Assembly (NCBI RefSeq): GCF_900090315.1
Contig: NZ_FMHZ01000002.1
Span: 5,054,501-5,118,500 of the forward strand
Direction of reading: 5' to 3'
Source of the DNA: Micromonospora citrea
GTDB lineage: Bacteria; Actinomycetota; Actinomycetes; Mycobacteriales; Micromonosporaceae
DNA: 64,000 nt
Below the pieces are notes generated by a model. The model saw only the letters and a list, made by a program, of their open reading frames with translations. It had not been told where the DNA came from and did no database searches. Shown piece after piece: positions 8,976 to 16,331 of this stretch. Made by a program: the position numbers and the translations under genes. How positions within the stretch are numbered: position 1 is the first letter of the stretch; each line of letters starts with the position of its first letter.

Positions 8976-9060
8976 CGCGATCTTGCAGTTTCGGCCCCTC
9001 GGATCGCCCGGTTACGCCCCGGTCGCGGCATATGTCGAGGGCGCGAACTGCAAGATCGCG
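8976..9060. repeat. 15-bp perfect inverted repeat with 55-bp spacer (MITE-like or palindromic element)
   Basis: CGCGATCTTGCAGTT at 8976-8990 is repeated exactly in inverse orientation at 9046-9060. The 55-bp interior is not itself palindromic. It is followed directly by a G-rich tract at 9060-9085. It is too far spaced for a normal terminator and lies between two transcription units on the plus strand. It looks like a small mobile or dispersed intergenic element; I saw no second copy in this window. Confidence 0.6.
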
Positions 9061-9133
9061 GGGGGAGGGAGGGGGAGGGAGGGGGTCGCGGCGGGCGCGG
9101 CGGGGCGGGCGGGAGCGGGTGGCGCAGGGCGGG

Positions 9134-9209
9134 CTTTTGCTCGATCCGACAAAAGTTGGTGTCGAATCTGCCGAAGGTATGGACAGCCCGCGCAGAAGGC
9201 TCCTACTGT
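9134..9209 (+). promoter_or_regulatory. Promoter of the ROK/sugar-importer operon with shared 52-nt element
   Basis: 9134-9185 matches 24738-24789 without gaps at 41 of 52 positions; the last 39 nt match at 35. The common core reads AAAGTTGGTG ... CGAATC ... GAAGGTATGGACA. It ends in TGGACA (9180-9185), a good -35, and 18 nt further is TACTGT (9204-9209), a plausible -10. The element therefore sits just upstream of and across the -35, where an activator or a ROK repressor would bind. Which protein binds is inference. Confidence 0.7.
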
Positions 9210-9269
9210 GTCGGACACAACACCTCGGCGTCAGTCGATGTGAAGCGAGCCCGTGAAGAGGTGAGTCCG

Positions 9270-10448
9270 GTGCGGAGCATCGATCCCCTGCACGTACGGC
9301 TGTTGCGGCTGCTCCGCGACGAGGGGGCCGTGTCCCGGGCCGAGCTGGGCGCCCGGCTCCAGATGCCCCGCCCCCGGCTGCTGGCCGAGCTGGAACGCCT
9401 GGTCGGCCTCGGCTACGTGGCCGAGGCGGGTCTGGCCGCCTCCCGGGGCGGTCGCCGATCCACCCTGGTCGAACTGAGCCCGCGCCTGCGCTTCGCCGCC
9501 GTCGACCTCGGCGCCAGCTCGATCGACGTCGAGGTCGTCAACGGGCGCCTGGAACCGGTGGCCGCCTACGCCGAGCCGGCCGACATCCGCACCGGCCCGA
9601 AGGCGATCCTCCAGCGGGTCAACGAGCTGCTGCACAAGGCCCGGGCCGATGGCGCCTACGAGCGGCTCGACGCCGTCGGCATCGGGGTGCCCGGCCCGGT
9701 CAGCTTCCGCGACGGCGTCCCGGTCTCCCCGCCGATCATGCCGGGCTGGGACCGGTTCCCGGTGCGCGAGCTGCTCACCCGCGAGCACGGCTGCCCGGCG
9801 GTGGTCGACAACGACGTCAACATCATGGCCATCGGGGAGCGACACGGCGGGGTCGCCCACTCCGTGGACGACTTCCTCTTCGTGAAGATCGGCACCGGAA
9901 TAGGGTGCGGGATCTACCTCAGCGGCGAGGTCTACCGGGGCACCGACGGCTGCGCCGGGGACATCGGCCACATCCAGGTCGACGCGCAGGGCCCCATGTG
10001 CTCCTGCGGCAACGTCGGCTGCCTGGAGGCGCTGTTCAGCGGCGCCGCGCTGGCCAAGGACGCGACCACCGCCGCGCGCAGCGGGGTGTCGCCCGCGCTG
10101 GCCGAGCGCCTCGCCGCACGCGGCGCGGTGACGGCGCTGGACGTCGCCGGGGGCGCCGTCGAGGGGGACGTGACGTGCATCCAACTGATCCGCGACGGGG
10201 GGCGGCGGGTGGGTGGGGTCCTGGCCGGGCTGGTCAGCTTCACCAATCCGTCGATGATCGTGATCGGCGGCGGGCTCGCCCAGCTCGGGCACATCCTGCT
10301 CGCCGAGATCCGCAGCGTCGTCTACCGCCGGTCGCTGCCGCTGGCGACCGGCAACCTTCCCGTCGTCCTCTCCGAACTCGGCCCGCGCGCCGGCGTGGCC
10401 GGCGCGGCCGTGCTCGCCAGTGACGTCGCCTTCGCGGAGGCATCGTGA
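9270..10448 (+). CDS. ROK-family transcriptional regulator
   Basis: A 392-residue sugar-responsive regulator. A winged helix-turn-helix at about residues 8-60 (VSRAELGARLQMPRPRLLAELERL) is joined to a ROK sugar-kinase-like domain with phosphate loop DLGASS (79-84), the GVGVPGPV-type block (GIGVPGPVSF) and the zinc motif CSCGNVGCLE preceded by GHIQVDAQGP. I chose GTG 9270 because AGGTGA precedes it by 5 nt; GTG 9261 is the alternative. It heads an operon with a sugar ABC importer and a dehydrogenase, and its stop is embedded in a GTGA overlap with the repeat-encoded short ORF. It most likely represses or activates the promoter at 9134 and the matching one at 24738 in response to a sugar. Confidence 0.92.
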   Translation: MRSIDPLHVRLLRLLRDEGAVSRAELGARLQMPRPRLLAELERLVGLGYVAEAGLAASRGGRRSTLVELSPRLRFAAVDLGASSIDVEVVNGRLEPVAAYAEPADIRTGPKAILQRVNELLHKARADGAYERLDAVGIGVPGPVSFRDGVPVSPPIMPGWDRFPVRELLTREHGCPAVVDNDVNIMAIGERHGGVAHSVDDFLFVKIGTGIGCGIYLSGEVYRGTDGCAGDIGHIQVDAQGPMCSCGNVGCLEALFSGAALAKDATTAARSGVSPALAERLAARGAVTALDVAGGAVEGDVTCIQLIRDGGRRVGGVLAGLVSFTNPSMIVIGGGLAQLGHILLAEIRSVVYRRSLPLATGNLPVVLSELGPRAGVAGAAVLASDVAFAEAS

Positions 10449-10624
10449 GCGCGAGGAGTGAGCCGGGTCTGCGAGCCCCGCAGTCGCGATCGGAAGGTGG
10501 GCCTGTGAGCGCGAGGAGTGAGCCGGGTCTGCGAGCCCCGCAGTCGCGATCGGAAGGTGGGCCTGTGAGCGCGAGGAGTGAGCCGGGTCTGCGAGCCGCG
10601 CAGTCGCGATCGGAGAAGGCATCG
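10445..10624 (+). repeat. Three tandem 60-bp repeats of the GTGAGCGCGAGGAGTGAGCC family
   Basis: Units begin at 10445, 10505 and 10565. The first two are identical over 60 bp; the third carries one substitution (GAGCCCCGC to GAGCCGCGC) and diverges after GATCGGA into GAAGGCATC. Each unit contains a GTG and, upstream of the next unit, GGAAGGTGGGCCT, a ribosome-site-like stretch. This sequence family is, as I recall it, widespread at gene starts in Micromonosporaceae. The 60-bp period keeps the reading frame open. Confidence 0.9.
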
Positions 10625-10627
10625 TGA
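10445..10627 (+). CDS. Short repeat-encoded coupling ORF (60 residues)
   Basis: The tandem repeat is an open frame of 60 codons: a 20-residue unit starting SARSEPGLRAPQSRSEGG occurs nearly three times. Its GTG (10445) overlaps the TGA of the ROK gene (10446-10448), and its TGA (10625-10627) overlaps the GTG of the ABC ATPase (10624). Ribosomes could therefore pass from ROK through this ORF to the ATPase without leaving the message. No domain is recognisable, and a peptide function is unlikely. It may act as a translational bridge or only be a tolerated insertion. GAGGCATCGTGA at its left and AAGGCATCGTGA at its right suggest the two sides were once a single ROK/ATPase overlap. Confidence 0.5.
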   Translation: MSARSEPGLRAPQSRSEGGPVSARSEPGLRAPQSRSEGGPVSARSEPGLRAAQSRSEKAS

Positions 10628-12255
10628 CCGAGCGCGAGGAGGAGACCGTGGTCCCATCCGAGGAGACGCCCGCCGGGTCGGCGGAGGCCGTCCCCGTCGG
10701 CGCCCCGCTGGTCGAGACGCCCGCCGACGCCGTCGCGGGCGAGGTGGTGCTGCGCCTCACCGACGTGGTCAAGACCTTTCCGGGCGTACGGGCCCTGGAC
10801 GGGGTGCGCCTGGAGGTGCGCGCCGGCGAGGTGCACTGCCTGCTCGGGCAGAACGGCGCCGGCAAGTCCACCCTGATCAAGGTGCTCGCCGGGGTGCACC
10901 GGCCCGACTCGGGGCTCGTCGAGTGGCGGGGCGAGCCGACCACGTTCGCCGATCCGCAGGCCGCCATGCGCGCCGGCATCGCCACCATCTACCAGGAACT
11001 CGACCTGGTCGAGGACCTCTCGGTCGCGGAGAACGCCTTTCTCGGCCACGAGCCGCGTCGGCTCGGCTTCGTCCGGCGGGGCGCCATGGTCCGGCGTACC
11101 CGGCAGATACTCGGCCGGCTCGGCCACGCCGAGATCCCGCCCGGACGGATGGTGCGCGCGCTGCCCGCCGCCGGCAAGCAGATCGTCAGCATGGCCCGCG
11201 CCCTCTCCCACGAGGCCCGGCTGATCATCATGGACGAGCCGAGCGCCGTGCTGGCCCACGACGAGGTGGGCAACCTGTTCCGGATCATCCGGGAGCTGAC
11301 CGCGCAGGGCATCGCCGTCATCTACATCTCGCACCGGCTGGAGGAGATCCGCGAGATCGGCGACCGGGTCACCGTACTCAAGGACGGCCGGACCACCGCG
11401 GCGAACCTGTCGGCGCGCGACACCCCGACCCGCGACCTGGTCAGCCGGATGACCGGCCGCACCATCGAGTACGTCTTCCCGGACCGCCCGGCCGGCGCGG
11501 CCGGCGGCGCGCAGCTGCTCACGGTCGAGGGGCTGACCCGGGCCGGTGAGTTCGCCGACGTCTCGCTCGACGTCCGGGCCGGCGAGATCGTCGGCATCGC
11601 CGGGCTGGTCGGCTCGGGCCGTTCCGAGCTGCTGGAGACCATCTACGGCGCGCGCCGCGCCGACGCCGGCTCGGTGCGGATGGCCGGCCGGGCGCTGCGC
11701 CCCGGCAGCGTCGGCGCGGCGGTACGGGCCGGCATGGGAATGGCCCCCGAGGAGCGCAAGAGCCAGGCGCTGCTGCTGGGCGAGCCGATCTACCGCAACG
11801 TGACCCTGGCGACCTTCGCCCGCTACGCCCGCGCCGGGTTCACCGACGCCGGGCGGGAACGGGCCGAGGCGGACCGGATCGCCGAGAGCCTGGAGCTGCG
11901 CCCCCGCGACGTACGCCGGCCGGTGCGCACCCTCTCGGGCGGCAACCAGCAGAAGGTGGTGGTCGGCCGCTGGCTGCTCGGCGACACCCGGCTGCTGCTG
12001 CTCGACGAGCCGACCCGGGGCGTCGACGTCGGCGCGCGGGCGGAGCTCTACCAGGTGATCCGGGGGCTGGCCGCGCGCGGCGTCGGGGTGCTGCTGGTCT
12101 CCAGCGAGGTCCCCGAGGTGCTCGGCCTGGCCGACCGGGTGCTGGTGATGCGGGAGGGGCGGGTCGTCCACGAGGCCCCGGCCCGCGAACTCGACGAGAA
12201 CACCGTGCTCGACCTCGTCATGGCGGGGTCCCTGATGGAAGGCGCACCGGCATGA
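10624..12255 (+). CDS. Sugar ABC importer ATP-binding protein (RbsA/MglA type, two ATPase domains)
   Basis: A 543-residue double ATPase energising a ribose/galactose-type importer. After a ~40-residue acidic N-terminal tail, domain 1 has Walker A GQNGAGKST (75-83) and Walker B LIIMDEPSAVL. Its signature is degenerate (LPAAGKQ), as usual in this family. Domain 2 has the family-typical altered P-loop GLVGSGRSE and a normal signature LSGGNQQKV with Walker B LLLLDEPTRGVDVG. GTG start at 10624 with GGAGAAGG upstream, coupled to the repeat ORF. It works with the permease that overlaps its end (ATGA) and the lipoprotein at 13531. Confidence 0.95.
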   Translation: MTEREEETVVPSEETPAGSAEAVPVGAPLVETPADAVAGEVVLRLTDVVKTFPGVRALDGVRLEVRAGEVHCLLGQNGAGKSTLIKVLAGVHRPDSGLVEWRGEPTTFADPQAAMRAGIATIYQELDLVEDLSVAENAFLGHEPRRLGFVRRGAMVRRTRQILGRLGHAEIPPGRMVRALPAAGKQIVSMARALSHEARLIIMDEPSAVLAHDEVGNLFRIIRELTAQGIAVIYISHRLEEIREIGDRVTVLKDGRTTAANLSARDTPTRDLVSRMTGRTIEYVFPDRPAGAAGGAQLLTVEGLTRAGEFADVSLDVRAGEIVGIAGLVGSGRSELLETIYGARRADAGSVRMAGRALRPGSVGAAVRAGMGMAPEERKSQALLLGEPIYRNVTLATFARYARAGFTDAGRERAEADRIAESLELRPRDVRRPVRTLSGGNQQKVVVGRWLLGDTRLLLLDEPTRGVDVGARAELYQVIRGLAARGVGVLLVSSEVPEVLGLADRVLVMREGRVVHEAPARELDENTVLDLVMAGSLMEGAPA

Positions 12256-13376
12256 CCGAGGGTCCTGTTCCCACCGTGGCGCCGCAGGCTGCGGCGCAAC
12301 TGCCGGCGCAGTCGCCGCCGGTGGATCCGGCGCAGACCGGGGCGGGCGTCGACAAGAGGCCGGCACCGGGCCGGATCTCCTGGTGGCGGGGCGACGGCGG
12401 CGAGGGCGCCCGCCGCAACCTCGGCCTGATCGGGGTGCTGGTCGTGCTCGTCGTGATCGGCGCCCTCACCCGCTCCGACCTGTACTCGAACCCGGACTGG
12501 GTGTGGGACAACGTCCTGAGCATCCTCAAGCTGGCGGCCGTGGTCGGCGTGGTCACCGTCGGCATGACCTTCGTGATCATCGGCGGCGGCATCGACCTCT
12601 CCGTCGGCGCGATCGTCGCGCTGGCCGGCGTCTGGTGCACCACGGTGGCCACCCAGAGCTACGGCGCCGGCGGCATGATCTTCAGCGCGCTCACCGTCGG
12701 GCTGGCGGTCGGCCTGGTCAACGGGCTGCTCATCTCGTACGGCCGGCTGGTGCCGTTCATCGCGACCCTCGCGATGCTGGTGGCGGCCCGGGGCCTGGCG
12801 GCCGAGATCTCCGACAAGCAGACCCAGGTGTCGGAGAACGGCTTCATCAACGGGCTCGCCAGCAACAGCCTGCTGGGCATCCCGCTGCTGGTCTACATCC
12901 TCGCCGCCGTGGTGGCCGCCGGCTGGGTGCTGCTCAACCGCACCACCTTCGGCCGGCGTACGGTCGCCGTCGGCGGCAACCCGGAGGCCGCCCGGCTCGC
13001 CGGCATCAACGTCCGGCGGCACACCGTGCTGCTCTACGCGCTCTCCGGGCTCTGCTGCGGGATCGCCGCCATCATGCTCACCGCCCAGGCCAACTCGGCG
13101 CAGGCGGCGATGGCGAACCTCTACGAGCTGGACGCGATCGCCGCCGCGATCATCGGCGGCACGCTGCTCAGCGGCGGGCGGGGCACCATCATCGGTTCCC
13201 TGCTCGGGGTGGTCATCTTCGCCACCATCACCAACCTCTTCGCCATCAACGGCCTCTCCACGGAGGCCCAGAACATGGTCAAGGGCGGCATCATCGTCGC
13301 CGCCGTACTGGTCCAGCAGGTCCAGTTCCGCAGCCTCACCCAGTTCCTGAACCGCAACCGGCTCACCACCACCTGA
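12252..13376 (+). CDS. Sugar ABC importer permease (RbsC type)
   Basis: A 374-residue permease. A long Pro/Ala-rich cytoplasmic N-terminus (~60 residues) precedes 8-10 helices with the RbsC hallmarks GGGIDLSVGAIVALAG and AAIIGGTLLSGGRGTIIGSLLGV. The ATG at 12252 overlaps the ATPase stop by 4 nt. It forms the channel with the RbsA-like ATPase; a dimer of this subunit is expected. Substrate class is pentose, hexose or polyol by family; the specific ligand is unknown. Confidence 0.95.
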   Translation: MTEGPVPTVAPQAAAQLPAQSPPVDPAQTGAGVDKRPAPGRISWWRGDGGEGARRNLGLIGVLVVLVVIGALTRSDLYSNPDWVWDNVLSILKLAAVVGVVTVGMTFVIIGGGIDLSVGAIVALAGVWCTTVATQSYGAGGMIFSALTVGLAVGLVNGLLISYGRLVPFIATLAMLVAARGLAAEISDKQTQVSENGFINGLASNSLLGIPLLVYILAAVVAAGWVLLNRTTFGRRTVAVGGNPEAARLAGINVRRHTVLLYALSGLCCGIAAIMLTAQANSAQAAMANLYELDAIAAAIIGGTLLSGGRGTIIGSLLGVVIFATITNLFAINGLSTEAQNMVKGGIIVAAVLVQQVQFRSLTQFLNRNRLTTT

Positions 13377-13530
13377 CCCGCACCACAGCACACCCGGCCG
13401 GGTCGCACCGACCCGCATCCGCACTCCCGCGACATCCGGGCCACCCGAGCGACGGTGGCCGGGCACCGCACGCGCTCTTCCGTTCCGCACCGCGAGATTT
13501 CCTCCACCACCGTCAACCCAGGAGGTCGTC

Positions 13531-14586
13531 ATGACCCAGCACAGTCGCGACATGTCGCGTCGCCGGCTGCTCTTCGGCGGGGCCGCCGTCGGCGCCGGCG
13601 TGCTGCTCGCCGGCTGCACCAGCAACGAGGCCAAGCCGACCGAGGCGCAGACCAAGGCGGCGGCCGCGCCGGGCGGCAACAACGAACCCGGCAAGCGGGT
13701 CGTCATCGGCTTCTCCGCGCCGGCCGCCGACCACGGCTGGATCGCCGCCATCACCAACAACGCCAAGGCGCAGGCCGGGACGTACTCCGACGTGGAGTTC
13801 AAGTCGGTCGAGGCCGGCGCGGACGCGGCGGCCCAGCGGGCGGCGCTGTCCACGCTGATCTCGCAGAAGCCCGACGTGATCGTGCTGCTGCCGCACGACG
13901 GCAAGGAGCTCAACGCGTTCGGGCTGGAGGCGATGAAGGCCGGCGTGCCGGTGGTCAACCTGGACCGGGCGTTCCCCGACGCGCGGGCCTACCGGCTCCA
14001 GATCAAGGGCGACAACTACGGCATGGGCGTGGCCGCCGCCACCTACATGATCGAGCAGTTCAAGGCCAAGGGCGTCAGCAACCCCGTGATCGCCGAGATC
14101 GCCGGCATGGACGAGCTGGAGCTGACCCAGGAGCGGTCGAAGGGCTTCCTCGACACCCTGACGGCGAGCGGCTTCAAGGTCGCCAACCGCCGGGCCGCCC
14201 GGTTCACGGCCGACTCGGGGCAGCAGGAGGCGGCGCAGCTGCTCCAGGCCCTGCCGAAGATCGACGCGCTCTGGAACCACGACGACGACCAGGGCATCGG
14301 CGTGCTGGCCGCGGTCAACCAGAGCGGCCGCAAGGAGTTCTTCATGGTCGGCGGCGCCGGCTCGAAGAAGGCGATGGAGGACATCCAGGCGGACAACACG
14401 GTGCTGAAGGCGACGGTGACCTACAGCCCCTCGATGGCCTCCTCGGCCATCTCCCTGGCCCGGCTGATCGGCCAGGGCAGGGGCATGTCCGACCTGGTGG
14501 AACTCCAGGTGCCCAAGGAGATCATCCTCGCCTCGGAGACGATCACCAAGGAGAACGCGGGCAGCTACCTCAAGCTCGGGTTCTGA
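13531..14586 (+). CDS. Sugar ABC importer substrate-binding lipoprotein (periplasmic-binding-protein type 1)
   Basis: A 351-residue receptor of the importer. The signal peptide carries SRRR at 9-12 (Tat-compatible) and lipobox LLAGC with Cys29. The mature part is a Peripla_BP_4 / LacI-like fold: VVIGFSAPAADHGWIAAITNNAK, then QKPDVIVLLPHDGKELN and VPVVNLDRAFPD. ATG 13531 follows AGGAGG. The 154-nt gap after the permease, larger than others in the operon, contains no gene and may hold a processing or extra promoter site that raises receptor level, as in other sugar operons (inference). Confidence 0.94.
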   Translation: MTQHSRDMSRRRLLFGGAAVGAGVLLAGCTSNEAKPTEAQTKAAAAPGGNNEPGKRVVIGFSAPAADHGWIAAITNNAKAQAGTYSDVEFKSVEAGADAAAQRAALSTLISQKPDVIVLLPHDGKELNAFGLEAMKAGVPVVNLDRAFPDARAYRLQIKGDNYGMGVAAATYMIEQFKAKGVSNPVIAEIAGMDELELTQERSKGFLDTLTASGFKVANRRAARFTADSGQQEAAQLLQALPKIDALWNHDDDQGIGVLAAVNQSGRKEFFMVGGAGSKKAMEDIQADNTVLKATVTYSPSMASSAISLARLIGQGRGMSDLVELQVPKEIILASETITKENAGSYLKLGF

Positions 14587-14606
14587 CACACGGGGGGAGA
14601 CCCACC

Positions 14607-15845
14607 TTGTCCACGACAGACAGACAACTGCGGGTCGGCATGGTCGGCTACGCGTTCATGGGCGCCGCGCACTCGCAGGCGTGGCGCACCGTGAACCGGG
14701 TGTTCGACCTGCCGGCGCGGGCCCGGATGTCGCTGATCTGCGGCCGGGACGCCGGGAAGGTGGCCGACGCCGCCGACCGGCTCGGCTGGGACGCGTACAC
14801 GACGGACTGGCGCGACCTGATCGCCCGGGACGACATCGACGTGGTCGACGTCTGCACGCCCGGGGACAGCCACGCCGAGATCGCCCTCGCCGCGCTGGCC
14901 GCCGGCAAGCACGTGCTGTGCGAGAAGCCGTTGGCCAACACGGTCTCCGAGGCCCGGGCGATGGCCGCCGCGGCGGTCACCGCGCAGGCCGCCGGGGTGC
15001 GGTCGATGTGCGGGTTCAACTACCGGCGGGTGCCGGCGGTCGCGATGATGCGCCAGTTCGTCGCCGACGGGCGGCTCGGGGTGATCCGGCACGTCCGGGC
15101 GACGTACCTGCAGGACTGGATCGTGGACCCGCAGTTCCCCCTGGTGTGGCGGTTGCAGCGGGACAAGGCCGGCTCCGGCGCGCTCGGCGACATCGGCGCG
15201 CACATCATCGACCTGACCCAGTACGTCACCGGCCGGCGGATCACCGGGGTCAGCGCGGTCACCGAGACGTTCGTCAAGGAGCGGCCGCTGCCGGCCGGGT
15301 CGAGCGGGCTGGCGGCGACGGTGGACGGGGCGGCGGTCGACGGCAACGGCGCCGACGGTCACCGCCCGGCCACCGGGGCGGTCACCGTCGACGACGCGGC
15401 GGTCTTCGTGGCCCGCCTCGACGGCGGCGTGCTGGCGACGTACGAGGCGAGCCGCTTCGCCACCGGACGCAAGAACGCCCTCCGGGTGGAGATCAACGGC
15501 TCGTTGGGCACGGTGGCCTTCGACCTGGAACGCCTCAACGAGCTGGAGTTCTACGACGCGACGCGACCCGCCGGCGAGCAGGGTTTCAGCCGCATCCTGG
15601 TGACCGAGGGGGAGCACCCGTACATGTCCGCGTGGTGGCCGCCCGGCCATCTCATCGGCTACGAGCACTCCTTCACCCACCAGGCGCGCGACTTCGTCGA
15701 GGCGGTCGCCACCGGCGTCGACCCGGCGCCCTCCTTCGTCGACGGGTTGCAGGTCCAGCTGGTGCTGGACGCGGTGACCCGGTCGGCGGAGCTGGGCTCC
15801 TCGTGGACCGAGGTGGAGCCGGCCCTGGCCACGGTCGCCGCCTGA
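14607..15845 (+). CDS. Gfo/Idh/MocA family NAD(P)-dependent sugar dehydrogenase
   Basis: 412 residues from a TTG start at 14607, supported by GGGGGGAGA 6 nt upstream; the next in-frame ATG (14640) would cut the Rossmann strand. GMVGYAFMG (11-19) binds the cofactor, and EKP at 106-108 is the family motif whose Lys is catalytic. The partner His lies in GDIGAHIIDLTQYVTG. A Gly/Ala/Asp-rich insertion (about residues 232-260) is unusual and probably a surface loop. Relatives oxidise inositols, 1,5-anhydro sugars or glucosides at C2/C3. As the last gene of the ROK/importer operon it should act on the imported sugar, possibly making a 3-keto derivative. Confidence 0.93.
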   Translation: MSTTDRQLRVGMVGYAFMGAAHSQAWRTVNRVFDLPARARMSLICGRDAGKVADAADRLGWDAYTTDWRDLIARDDIDVVDVCTPGDSHAEIALAALAAGKHVLCEKPLANTVSEARAMAAAAVTAQAAGVRSMCGFNYRRVPAVAMMRQFVADGRLGVIRHVRATYLQDWIVDPQFPLVWRLQRDKAGSGALGDIGAHIIDLTQYVTGRRITGVSAVTETFVKERPLPAGSSGLAATVDGAAVDGNGADGHRPATGAVTVDDAAVFVARLDGGVLATYEASRFATGRKNALRVEINGSLGTVAFDLERLNELEFYDATRPAGEQGFSRILVTEGEHPYMSAWWPPGHLIGYEHSFTHQARDFVEAVATGVDPAPSFVDGLQVQLVLDAVTRSAELGSSWTEVEPALATVAA

Positions 15846-15962
15846 GCCGACTCCGGCGCCGACCGGCGAGGGACCGGCCGCGGTTGCGCCCCGCGGCCGG
15901 GACGAGGTCGGAGCCGGAGGACGTGCGGCCGGGCCGGCGTGGCCCGGTGACGCACGAGCAGA

Positions 15963-16015
15963 ACGGTCGTCCGGTGCGGCCGGACCGGGATTCCCCGGTC
16001 GCACCGGAGGACCGT
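15963..16015 (+). terminator. Long imperfect hairpin after the sugar operon
   Basis: ACGGT (15963-15967) pairs with ACCGT (16011-16015). Inside it, CCGGTGCG + GACCGGG (15971-15989) pair with CCCCGGTCGCACCGG (15993-16007), with a small bulge. It lies ~120 nt past the dehydrogenase stop in a gene-free stretch (15846-16245) in which I see nothing else. It is a candidate factor-independent terminator without T-run. Confidence 0.45.
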
Positions 16016-16245
16016 CACCACCCGGCGACCGTTGCCGGGCCGTGTCACCCCACGACGTCCGGTCGGCGCGCGCCGTCGTCCCGACCGGCGGACGCGGGGG
16101 AGGCAGGGACGAGACGCCGACCGGCCCTGCCTGCCAGCCCCGTCCGTCCGTGCCCGCGCCGGGATCCGGGCCGGGGTCGTCGCCGCCGACGTCGACACCG
16201 GACCGGTGGGCTCCTCCCGGGGCGGCCGGCGGACGGGGCCCATCC

Positions 16246-16298
16246 GCATAGATGCATATCTTTCTGAACAAACTTCTGATATCTATATAACTCTATGC
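16246..16298 (+). promoter_or_regulatory. A+T-rich promoter/operator of the ebo-like operon
   Basis: A 53-nt island of about one-third G+C in very G+C-rich DNA, bounded by GCATAG (16246-16251) and its inverse CTATGC (16293-16298). TTCTGA occurs twice 12 nt apart (16262, 16274). TTTCTG (16261-16266) and TATATA (16284-16289) are spaced 17 nt and could be -35/-10. The AAGGAG site (16322-16327) and ATG 16332 follow. The symmetric ends and direct repeats suggest a protein-binding site overlapping the promoter. Confidence 0.6.
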
Positions 16299-16331
16299 AC
16301 GGCTGGTTCCTCCTGATCGGGAAGGAGCACC

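Noticed and set aside
6386..9031. 881-codon minus-strand frame opposite the permeases and YihY gene
   Set aside because: Antisense shadow of three confidently identified membrane-protein genes; no domain, Arg/Gly/Pro-rich throughout.
10445..10624. Tandem 60-bp repeats as a CRISPR array
   Set aside because: Units are contiguous with no variable spacers and no cas genes are present.
10240..12366. Long minus-strand frame opposite the sugar ABC ATPase
   Set aside because: Shadow frame; the plus strand encodes a complete double ATPase with all motifs.
13455..14606. N-terminal extension of the Gfo/Idh/MocA protein through the solute-binding gene region
   Set aside because: The frame is open but the DNA clearly encodes a lipoprotein in another frame; the TTG at 14607 has a strong ribosome site.
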